From Thioalkalicoccus limnaeus (GTDB taxonomy: Bacteria > Pseudomonadota > Gammaproteobacteria > Chromatiales > Chromatiaceae), in the NCBI RefSeq assembly GCF_041197575.1, contig NZ_JBDKXB010000050.1, positions 1 to 11,809 on the forward strand: a stretch of DNA of 11,809 nucleotides, given 5' to 3'. The notes under the pieces were generated by a model, which worked only from the letters and a program-made list of their open reading frames with translations, was not told where the DNA came from and did not search any database. The position numbers were made by a program, and so were the translations under genes. This document shows, one piece after another, positions 1 to 5,864 of this stretch; the stretch's first letter is position 1, and every line of letters starts with the position of its first letter.

Positions 1-183
1 TATACGAAGCCCCAACTGGCCGACGAACTCGGCGTCACGATCCGCACCCTTGACCGCTGGTGGGCTGAGCGCATCGGCCCGCCACGGACGTACTTCGGGA
101 GGACGCCCGTCTACTTGAAGGCTTCGGTTCAGAAGTGGCTTGAACAGCGCGAGCAGCATGCGGCGCGAGAGCGGGCAGCGTGA
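1..183 (+). CDS. AlpA/MerR-like helix-turn-helix protein, 3' end only
   Basis: The reading frame is open from the first base and stops at 181-183, leaving 60 visible residues. They begin YTKPQLADELGVTIRTLDRW, a helix-turn-helix in which the second helix (TIRTLDRWW) would recognise DNA. A small wing follows (GPPRTYFGRTPVYLKASVQKWL), then a charged tail. This layout is typical of short AlpA-, excisionase- or MerR-like DNA-binding proteins of prophages and islands, which regulate integrase or excision. The stop is followed after nine bases by the primase start, so the two are probably co-transcribed. The 5' end lies outside the window, so total length and start are unknown. It is clearly HTH; the choice between excisionase and regulator is inference. 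Confidence 0.75.
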   Translation, partial: YTKPQLADELGVTIRTLDRWWAERIGPPRTYFGRTPVYLKASVQKWLEQREQHAARERAA

Positions 184-192
184 GGGTAGGCA

Positions 193-2607
193 ATGGACGC
201 AACCGCAACCAGACCGCCACCTGCAAATGAAAACGCCCCGATCGTGGACGGCGACCGAGGCGCGGGGCAGGCAGATCAAACCAACGCCCTGAATTCTACC
301 ATGGGCGATGCCGCGCTGACACACGCCACCCGCGGGATTCCAGTATTCCCGTGCAACCCTGAGAACAAGCGCCCGCTGACTGCGCACGGGTTCAAGGACG
401 CCACCACCGACAAGGACCAGATTCGCCAATGGTGGCAGCGCTGGCCAAATGCCCTGATCGGTATGCCGACCGGCGCCGTCACCAAGGTGTTCGTCCTCGA
501 CGTTGATAACGATCCGCTCACCGGGAAGGATGGCGAGTCGTCGCTTTTCCAGCTCGTCAACGGCCATGGATCGCTGCCGGATACCGTCGAGGCTATGACG
601 CCGCGCGGTGGACGGCACATCTACTTCCGGCATCCAGGTGGCGACGTTCGCATCCCGAACTCAGCGTCCAAGCTCGGCCCAAACCTCGACATCCGGGGCG
701 ACGGCGGGTATGTGATCCTGCCACCGTCACGGCTGCCCGATGGGCGCTGTTATGCCTGGGAAGGGTCCAGCGATCCGACGGAGGGTGCGCGATCGGCGGC
801 TGCGCCGGACTGGTTGCTGAACGCCGTGCTTGCGCCGCCAACCGCCGAGGCGCCATCAGCACAGACATCGGCAGCACCAGATCAGATCGAGTCCGGCCGG
901 CGCAACGATACCCTGTTCCGCCTTGGGCGATCGCTGCGCGCCAAAGGGCTTACCGATGGCGCCGTCCTGGCTGCGTTGCGCGCAGAGAACCTCGCGAAGT
1001 GCAGACCGCCATTGCCCGATGCCGAGGTGGCTGCGCTCGCGCAGTCGGTTTGCACGAAGCCGCCGGGGGGATCGGCAGAGTCCCGCGAGCCTGACGAGTG
1101 GCCAGACCTGGTGCGCCTCGACACCGGCCGCGAGCTGCCTAGGCTCCGCCCCGACCTGCTGCCTGGCTGGGCAGGCCGCTATGCCGCCGCGTTGGCCATC
1201 GCGACCGAGACCCCGCCCGAGCTAGCCGGCGCCCTAACGCTGGCCGCCTGTAGTGTCCCGTGTGCCCGTCGCATGTCCGTCATGGTGGCGCCCGGACACT
1301 TCGAGAACACAAATACCTGGTTAGCTGTCGCGCTACCACCCGGCAACCGCAAATCCGCTGTGCAGTCGGCCGTATGCGCGCCGCTTGTCGCGTGGGAGCG
1401 CGAGCAAGCCGAAATCGTCGCGCCCAAGATCGCCCATGCGCAGAGCGAAGCCAAGACGCTGCAAGTCCGAGCCAACGCCGCGCGCGCTTCGGCCGCCAAG
1501 ACAACAAACACCGCCGAAATCCGGGAAGCCACAAACCTGGCCGCCGACCTAGAGGGGCAGGTGCCCGAGATTCCAGCCCTACCGCAACTATGGACCAGTG
1601 ACGCGACACCGGAACGCTTGGGAGCGCTGCTCGCGGAGCAAGGCGAGTGTATGGCGTGGCTGTCGTCGGAGGCCGGGTTGTTCGATCTGTTGGCCGGCCG
1701 GTACTCCAACGGCATCCCGAACCTTGATCTGGTGCTGAAGGCATGGAGCGGCGACGCCGAGCGAGTGGACCGCGGAAGCCGCCCACCCGTCTTTCTGCTA
1801 CGCCCGCGCCTCACCATCGGACTGTCACCACAGCCGGACGTGCTGCGCGGGCTGTCGATGCGCCCCGGCTTCCGCGGCCGTGGGCTGCTCGCCAGGTTCG
1901 CGTACCTGTTGCCACCGTCGCCGCTGGGGTACCGCCAACTGGGAGCGGATCGCCCTGGCGCCCGCGTCCCTGAAGGCTTGGCCGCCGAGTATGACGCCGG
2001 CATCCGCGCCATGCTGGAGTGGGGGCCGGTGAATTCTGCGAATTCTGCGAATTCTGCGAATGAGGAACGGCCCCGCCTGCTGAGGCTTTCACCCGCCGCC
2101 TACGCCGAGTGGTTGGACTTCGCTCGCGCAGTCGAGGTGCGTATGCGGCCCGGTAACGATCTGGAGTCCATGACGGATTTGGCCGCCAAGGTTCCCGGCA
2201 CGGCCGCCCGCTACGCCGCTGTTATGCACGGCATCGAGCATGCCCACGGTGCGCCATGGGAAACGCCGATCAGCATCGACACGATGGGGCGAGCCCTGGA
2301 GTTCGCCGCGCTAACCCTTGAGCATGGCATCGCTGTCATGGGGTTGATGGACGCCGACCCCGAACTAGCCGCCGCCCGCAAGGTTTGGCAGTGGCTTGAG
2401 CGCGGGCGGAGAGTCGATGCAACGGTTCGCCAGGTGTTCGAGGGACTGAAGGGCACCTTCCCGCGAGTCGCGGCACTTGAAAGCGCCCTGGACACACTGG
2501 TTGAGCGCGGATATGTCCGCGTCGTCGAGGCGCGCCGCGACGGCCCCGGCAGGAAGCCATCGCCGACGATCGAGGTCCGGCCTGAGCTGGCGGAGGCATG
2601 GCGATGA
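193..2607 (+). CDS. Primase-polymerase / DUF3987 replication protein
   Basis: This 804-residue protein probably primes and drives replication of the element. The N-terminal part (about 36-215) is a bifunctional primase-polymerase domain of the archaeo-eukaryotic primase type: the catalytic pair D103-x-D105, GGRH at 139-142, and DIRGDGGYVILPPS from 166. Residues about 235-290 resemble a primase C-terminal helical domain (RRNDTLFRLGRSLRAKG). The rest resembles DUF3987, with a P-loop-like LPPGNRKS at 381-388 that lacks the usual glycine before K-S. A winged-helix-like C-terminus spans about 735-800. The start is supported by GAGGG at 182-186, six bases upstream. Residues from 614 read NSANSANSAN, encoded by three exact 9-bp repeats. 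Its end overlaps the next gene by 4 bp. Such proteins are common in satellites and integrative elements; the exact replication mode is inferred. Confidence 0.88.
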   Translation: MDATATRPPPANENAPIVDGDRGAGQADQTNALNSTMGDAALTHATRGIPVFPCNPENKRPLTAHGFKDATTDKDQIRQWWQRWPNALIGMPTGAVTKVFVLDVDNDPLTGKDGESSLFQLVNGHGSLPDTVEAMTPRGGRHIYFRHPGGDVRIPNSASKLGPNLDIRGDGGYVILPPSRLPDGRCYAWEGSSDPTEGARSAAAPDWLLNAVLAPPTAEAPSAQTSAAPDQIESGRRNDTLFRLGRSLRAKGLTDGAVLAALRAENLAKCRPPLPDAEVAALAQSVCTKPPGGSAESREPDEWPDLVRLDTGRELPRLRPDLLPGWAGRYAAALAIATETPPELAGALTLAACSVPCARRMSVMVAPGHFENTNTWLAVALPPGNRKSAVQSAVCAPLVAWEREQAEIVAPKIAHAQSEAKTLQVRANAARASAAKTTNTAEIREATNLAADLEGQVPEIPALPQLWTSDATPERLGALLAEQGECMAWLSSEAGLFDLLAGRYSNGIPNLDLVLKAWSGDAERVDRGSRPPVFLLRPRLTIGLSPQPDVLRGLSMRPGFRGRGLLARFAYLLPPSPLGYRQLGADRPGARVPEGLAAEYDAGIRAMLEWGPVNSANSANSANEERPRLLRLSPAAYAEWLDFARAVEVRMRPGNDLESMTDLAAKVPGTAARYAAVMHGIEHAHGAPWETPISIDTMGRALEFAALTLEHGIAVMGLMDADPELAAARKVWQWLERGRRVDATVRQVFEGLKGTFPRVAALESALDTLVERGYVRVVEARRDGPGRKPSPTIEVRPELAEAWR
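2031..2061 (+). repeat. Three tandem GAATTCTGC 9-mers inside the primase gene
   Basis: Exact copies occupy 2031-2039, 2040-2048 and 2049-2057, followed by a partial GAAT. They are in frame and encode Asn-Ser-Ala repeats. The same unit, in a different phase, recurs in the inverted repeat at 2634-2697, so the array is not simply local slippage. Each copy contains an EcoRI-type GAATTC palindrome. Confidence 0.95.
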
Positions 2608-3227
2608 GCTGGCGAAACTTGATGCCCGAAGCCTATTCGCACAATTCGCACAATTCGCAGAATCGGGATTGTGCGAATACTGCGAATTCTGCGAACCAGG
2701 TTTTTCCGGACGGCACCGACACCACCGGCCGCCGCCTGTGGCTGGTCACCCTGCCGTCGGGCGAGCGGATCAGCGTCAGCTACACGCCACCCGCCTCGCT
2801 GGCCGAGGTCCGCGGTCTCTGGCCCGACGCCCAAGCGATCGAGCCCGGGGCCGAGCCGCTGCCCGACGGCACACTGGCAGCCGGCGACGAGGCGCTGGTC
2901 CGCGGCTGGCTGGCCCAGATCGGCGAGCACGACGAGGCCACCACCGCCGAGGTCTTGGCCAGGGCCGCCAGCGACCCCGAGGCGTTGGCTTTCTACCTCG
3001 AGCGAGCCGCTGCCGCGGGCATCGAGGCGCAACCCGAGACAGCGCAGAAACCTGCCCGTCAGGCGGCCGTATGCGCAACCTGCGCGCACTTCGAGCGCGA
3101 CAGCACCAATCCCACAGGTGGCCTTGGCGGCTGCCGTATCGACGCACCAGCGAGCCGGAAGCCTGGCTCGTGCTGGCCGTGGCCGAATCACTCCCTGAAC
3201 TGCGATCAATTCGAGGGCGACCGATGA
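2604..3227 (+). CDS. Cysteine-cluster mobile-element protein of unknown function
   Basis: This is a 207-residue protein without an assigned role. I chose the ATG at 2604, not the one at 2598. GGAGG at 2592-2596 is seven bases from 2604 but only one from 2598, and 2604 gives an ATGA overlap with the primase stop. The N-terminus is low complexity (SHNSHNSQN, then NTANSAN), encoded by the hairpin repeat at 2634-2697. A conserved-looking core follows (RLWLVTLPSGERISVSYTPP, about 43-62). The C-terminus has C157, C160, H162, C177, C190, H196 and C200 in the order CxxCxHF...GLGGC...CWPWPNH...C. This looks like a metal-binding cluster of a kind I associate with small proteins in proteobacterial mobile elements. 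Metal binding is inference. It overlaps the next gene by 4 bp. Confidence 0.8.
   Translation: MSWRNLMPEAYSHNSHNSQNRDCANTANSANQVFPDGTDTTGRRLWLVTLPSGERISVSYTPPASLAEVRGLWPDAQAIEPGAEPLPDGTLAAGDEALVRGWLAQIGEHDEATTAEVLARAASDPEALAFYLERAAAAGIEAQPETAQKPARQAAVCATCAHFERDSTNPTGGLGGCRIDAPASRKPGSCWPWPNHSLNCDQFEGDR
2634..2697. repeat. Long imperfect inverted repeat built from 9-bp units
   Basis: The left arm contains tATTCGCAC, AATTCGCAC and AATTCGCAG (2634-2660). The right arm contains GTGCGAATA, CTGCGAATT and CTGCGAA (2671-2695). The centre AATCGGGATT (2661-2670) is itself palindromic. Folding about 2665/2666 gives roughly 25 pairs in blocks of 4, 7, 8 and 6, interrupted by single or double mismatches. 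The structure lies inside the 5' part of the 2604 gene and remains in frame. It could be a replication-origin or protein-binding structure, or an mRNA hairpin limiting translation. Confidence 0.9.
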
Positions 3228-3523
3228 ACATCCGAACCTACGGCGACGACGCTGAGATCCTGCGACTGGCCGAGGCCGACCGCTGCGCGACCGCAGTGCG
3301 CGAAGCCCTGGCCCGTGGCGGCGACCAGACGGCCGGCATACTCGCGGGTCCGCGCATCTACCTGGTCCACACCGCGCCTGGCGACTCAGGGTTTTCGTGC
3401 CTCGAAGTTGGCACCCCGCTCCAGATCCCGTTGGTAGTGGCGGCACTCGCACCGATCGTCGGCTCGCTGGGTGCGATGCAGGTGCGCCCGCACGATCAAG
3501 ACCCGTCAGCTCACTGGGCGTGA
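3224..3523 (+). CDS. Small hypothetical protein in the replication-lysis operon
   Basis: This is a 99-residue protein that I do not recognise. The ATG at 3224 overlaps the preceding stop as ATGA, and GAGGGCGACCG just upstream supplies a Shine-Dalgarno-like stretch (GAGGG, 3213-3217). The same frame is open far upstream, but there it is a shadow of the preceding gene. The protein starts MNIRTYGDDAEILRLAEADR and is soluble in character, apart from a hydrophobic stretch around residues 69-85 (IPLVVAALAPIVGSLGAM) that could be a weak membrane segment. Its last residues coincide with the point where a phage muramidase C-terminus begins in another frame. The natural 3' end may therefore have been replaced by a deletion junction. 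Confidence 0.6.
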   Translation: MNIRTYGDDAEILRLAEADRCATAVREALARGGDQTAGILAGPRIYLVHTAPGDSGFSCLEVGTPLQIPLVVAALAPIVGSLGAMQVRPHDQDPSAHWA

Positions 3524-3714
3524 CCGCCGATGGCGTCATCGGCCCCAAGACCCGTGCTGCACTCGCTGCCGCCGATCAAGGTGTGCTCTACGGCAAGGTG
3601 CTGGGCCAGCGCTTGCGCCATCTCGGACGGCTGATCACCAACGATCCCGAGCAGTCGGCGTTTGCCGCTGGCTGGATGAACCGGATGGCGGAGTTCGTGG
3701 AGGGCACGGTATGA
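3508..3714 (+). pseudogene. Phage muramidase (GH108-type endolysin), C-terminal remnant
   Basis: The frame encodes SSLGVTADGVIGPKTRAAL, then an arginine-rich helix, then AAGWMNRMAEFVEG. This matches the predicted peptidoglycan-binding domain at the C-terminus of GH108 phage lysozymes: the DGVIGPKT motif and the GW-x-NR ending. The N-terminal catalytic domain (expected EGGY-type motif) is absent upstream in all frames I read, so most of the enzyme is missing. The frame opens upstream at 3397, but that part does not look like lysozyme. A GTG at 3520 overlaps the preceding stop as GTGA and could start a free-standing 64-residue peptide, so a short functional product cannot be excluded. It overlaps the holin start by 4 bp, as expected of a lysis cassette. 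Confidence 0.65.
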
Positions 3715-4139
3715 CCCCGATCCTCACCACCTTGGCCCCGGGCTTGCTCGAAGCCGGCAGCCGACTCATCGACCGCCTGGTGCCGGACCCGGCCGAACGC
3801 GAGAAAGCCAAGCTCGCCCTACTGCAAGCCGAAGGGCAGCTGGCCCTGCAGGAGATGCAGACGAGTCTCTCGGCGATCCTGGCTGAGGCCAACTCGGCCG
3901 ACCCCTGGACCAGCCGGGCACGTCCGACGTTTCTGTACGTGATCTACGGTGTGATCCTGCTGTGCGTGATGGGCGCCATCATCGGCATCTGGTGGCCGAC
4001 GCATGTCTTCCAGGCGGCGGAGAACCTGAACAAGCTACTGGGCGCGGTGCCCGAGAGCCTGTGGTGGCTCTTCGGTGCTGGCTACCTGGGCTACACCGGG
4101 GCGCGCAGCTTTGACAAGTGGCGTGGTCCGGCCCGCTGA
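3711..4139 (+). CDS. 3TM-type phage/GTA holin
   Basis: This 142-residue membrane protein probably forms lysis pores in the inner membrane. The start is the ATG at 3711, which overlaps the preceding stop as ATGA and has GGAGGG at 3699-3704. The frame is open further upstream (to 3471), but that part is a shadow. The N-terminal half is a charged amphipathic helix (VPDPAEREKAKLALLQAEGQ). A hydrophobic segment follows at about 75-98 (FLYVIYGVILLCVMGAIIGI), then a second near the C-terminus (SLWWLFGAGYLGYTGARS). The LAEANSADPWTSRARP stretch before the first membrane segment is typical of the 'holin of 3TMs' family found in phages and gene-transfer agents. Its position directly after a muramidase remnant supports the call. 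It is the last gene before a strong terminator. Confidence 0.85.
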   Translation: MTPILTTLAPGLLEAGSRLIDRLVPDPAEREKAKLALLQAEGQLALQEMQTSLSAILAEANSADPWTSRARPTFLYVIYGVILLCVMGAIIGIWWPTHVFQAAENLNKLLGAVPESLWWLFGAGYLGYTGARSFDKWRGPAR

Positions 4140-4174
4140 TCGGTACTGCCCGACACGACAACCTGAAACGACGA

Positions 4175-4221
4175 CCCCCCGATCTCACTGCCTTGACTGA
4201 TGGTGGGGTCGGGGGATTTTT
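4175..4221 (+). terminator. Rho-independent terminator of the replication-lysis operon
   Basis: CCCCCGATCTCACT (4176-4189) pairs with GGTGGGGTCGGGGG (4202-4215), with a few G-T pairs and a loop of about 12 bases. It is followed by ATTTTT (4216-4221). It lies 36 bases after the holin stop and separates that operon from the HTH-protease module. Confidence 0.88.
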
Positions 4222-4240
4222 GCGTTTGGGCTTCTCGTAG

Positions 4241-4294
4241 GTTTAAAAATTTGTTAGGATATGCATTCATTTAAACCAAACCCAAGGAGGCGTC
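4241..4294 (+). promoter_or_regulatory. Leader with inverted repeat and strong RBS for the HTH-protease gene
   Basis: AT-rich DNA carries GTTTAAA (4241-4247) and its exact reverse complement TTTAAAC (4270-4276), 36 bp end to end. TAGGAT (4255-4260) between them could be a -10 element. A strong Shine-Dalgarno, AAGGAGG (4284-4290), precedes the ATG at 4295. The placement suits autoregulation by the HTH protein encoded immediately downstream, which is inference. Confidence 0.5.
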
Positions 4295-5374
4295 ATGATT
4301 GCAGATCGCATTCGTCAAGCACGACTGGCGGCAGGTCTGACGCTGGGTGCTTTGGGCGAAAAAGTCGGTGTGTCGCACACCGCCATCCAGAAGTACGAGA
4401 AGGGTCTGCTGACGCCATCATCAATGCAGCTGCTCAAGCTGGCACGTGCCTGCGGCATCCGCACCGAGTATTTTTTCCGCACGCACACGGTAGAGCTGCT
4501 CCAGCCGGAGTTCCGCAAGCTCTCCTCCTTTGGCAAGACGGCGCAGGATGCCCTCAAGCTCAAGGTGGTGGAGTTGGTGGAAAAGCGTGTCGAGTTGCTC
4601 GGCGCCTTCCCTGAATCACCGCTGCAGGCGTTTGCACCGCCTGAAGGCCTGCCTGAACGCATCGAGTCGCTCGATGAGATCGAGGCCTTCTCGGATCGGG
4701 TTCGCAATGCCTGGCAACTGGGCATGAACCCCATCGCTGACCTCACCGACACCCTCGAAGCGGTTGGTTTGCTGGTCATCGTGGTCGACGAAGATAACCC
4801 CAAGTTCTCGGGATTGACCGCCAAGGCTCGCACCAATGACGGTCGAGAGTATCCCGTGGTGGTCGTGTCCAAACTCTGGCCTGGTGATCGGCAGCGTTTC
4901 ACCTTGGCACACGAGCTGGGGCATTTGCTCCTGGAGGGGCGACTGGCTGAGGGTCTAGATGAAGAGAAAGCCTGTGACCGTTTTGCCGGTGCTTTCTTGG
5001 CCCCGCGTGTGGCGGTGATTCATCTACTGGGACAACAGCGTCACGCACTGGAATGGCAAGAGTTGTATGCGCTCAAGCACGAGTTCGGGCTATCGATGGC
5101 CGGATGGCTGCAACGGGCCAAGCAATGTGGGGTGATCACCGATGCGTTTCACCTATCGATAGTCAAACGGTTTTCTGTCAGGGGCTGGCGCAAGAACGAG
5201 CCCGGTGATCCGTTGCCACAGGAGCATCCACGCCTTTTCGATCAGTTGGTCTACCGGGCCTTGGCCGAGCAGTACATCTCTGAGGGCAAGGCTGCAGAAC
5301 TTTTGGGCATCCCGATGATGCGCTTCCACAAAGAACGCCAGCTGGAGTCGTCGGATGCGGTTGCTTATCAGTGA
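4295..5374 (+). CDS. XRE-HTH / ImmA-IrrE (M78) metalloprotease regulator
   Basis: This is a 359-residue fusion. Residues 1-60 form an XRE/cro-type helix-turn-helix (MIADRIRQARLAAGLTLGAL, then VSHTAIQKYEKG). A linker follows. A zinc-peptidase domain has HELGH at 206-210, with H206, E207 and H210 as the metal and catalytic residues, and E224 in EKACDRFA as the likely third ligand. The family includes ImmA, which cleaves a phage repressor, and IrrE-type stress regulators. A DNA-binding antitoxin or repressor that is proteolytically tunable is a common arrangement. The start is set by AAGGAGG at 4284-4290. The gene overlaps the PIN-domain gene by 20 bp, so translation is probably coupled. All key residues are intact. 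It probably represses its own promoter through the repeat at 4241-4276; that and its substrate are inferred. Confidence 0.88.
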   Translation: MIADRIRQARLAAGLTLGALGEKVGVSHTAIQKYEKGLLTPSSMQLLKLARACGIRTEYFFRTHTVELLQPEFRKLSSFGKTAQDALKLKVVELVEKRVELLGAFPESPLQAFAPPEGLPERIESLDEIEAFSDRVRNAWQLGMNPIADLTDTLEAVGLLVIVVDEDNPKFSGLTAKARTNDGREYPVVVVSKLWPGDRQRFTLAHELGHLLLEGRLAEGLDEEKACDRFAGAFLAPRVAVIHLLGQQRHALEWQELYALKHEFGLSMAGWLQRAKQCGVITDAFHLSIVKRFSVRGWRKNEPGDPLPQEHPRLFDQLVYRALAEQYISEGKAAELLGIPMMRFHKERQLESSDAVAYQ

Positions 5375-5864
5375 TGCCAACATCTTGATCGACATGGAAG
5401 CCGGAGCGTTGATGGAGACGCTGTTCCGGCTTCCGATGCAGTTCGGCATCCCTGATCTGCTGTACTACGAAGAGATCGAAGAGGGCAGTCCGGGGCTTGA
5501 GCAGATGGGTTTGCAGATCATGGAGGTCAGCGGTGACTTCGTGAAATACGCCGCCCTGCTGCCGGGTCAGTACAACCCGACGCTGCCTGCCAAGAACGGC
5601 GCCAAGCCCAGTCACAACGATTACCTGGCGCTGGCACTGGCGAAACAAGAATCCTGCACGCTACTGACAGGTGATGCCAACTTGCGCATCGTGGCCATCA
5701 AGGAGTCGGTCACGGTCATGGGCACCATCGGTCTGCTGTGTGCCATGGTCGAAAACCAGCTGCTGACGGTGGACGAGGCGCTCAAGGCCTTGCACAAAAT
5801 GAAAGAGGGCAAGCGTCGCTTGCCCTGGCCTGATGCAGAAAAGATGCTTGAGGCGTTGCGCTGA
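5355..5864 (+). CDS. PIN-domain protein, probable ribonuclease partner of the HTH-protease
   Basis: This is a 169-residue PIN-fold nuclease-like protein. Acidic residues typical of the Mg-dependent active site are visible: D7 in LLISDANILID, E39/E40 in YYEEIEE, D89 in SHNDYLALALA and D107 in LLTGDANLR. Length and motif order resemble DUF3368-like or other PIN toxins that cleave RNA, although the exact subfamily is not certain. The start at 5355 lies within the last 20 bp of the protease gene, with GGAG at 5344-5347. No VapB-like small antitoxin is nearby, so the HTH-protease is the only candidate controller. The stop is immediately adjacent to the integrase stop on the other strand. Toxicity and RNA target are inference. 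Confidence 0.8.
   Translation: MRLLISDANILIDMEAGALMETLFRLPMQFGIPDLLYYEEIEEGSPGLEQMGLQIMEVSGDFVKYAALLPGQYNPTLPAKNGAKPSHNDYLALALAKQESCTLLTGDANLRIVAIKESVTVMGTIGLLCAMVENQLLTVDEALKALHKMKEGKRRLPWPDAEKMLEALR

Noticed and set aside
1179..2012. Reverse-strand open frame of 277 aa inside the primase gene
   Set aside because: Antisense to a well-supported gene, serine/arginine-rich, and without an RBS or motif.
2031..2697. CRISPR-like array
   Set aside because: Units are 9 bp and contiguous or inverted, without spacers, and no Cas genes are present.
2211..3548. Reverse-strand open frame of 445 aa crossing several gene ends
   Set aside because: It spans the primase end and two overlapping forward genes, and has low-complexity, arginine-rich content. 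It is a coding shadow.
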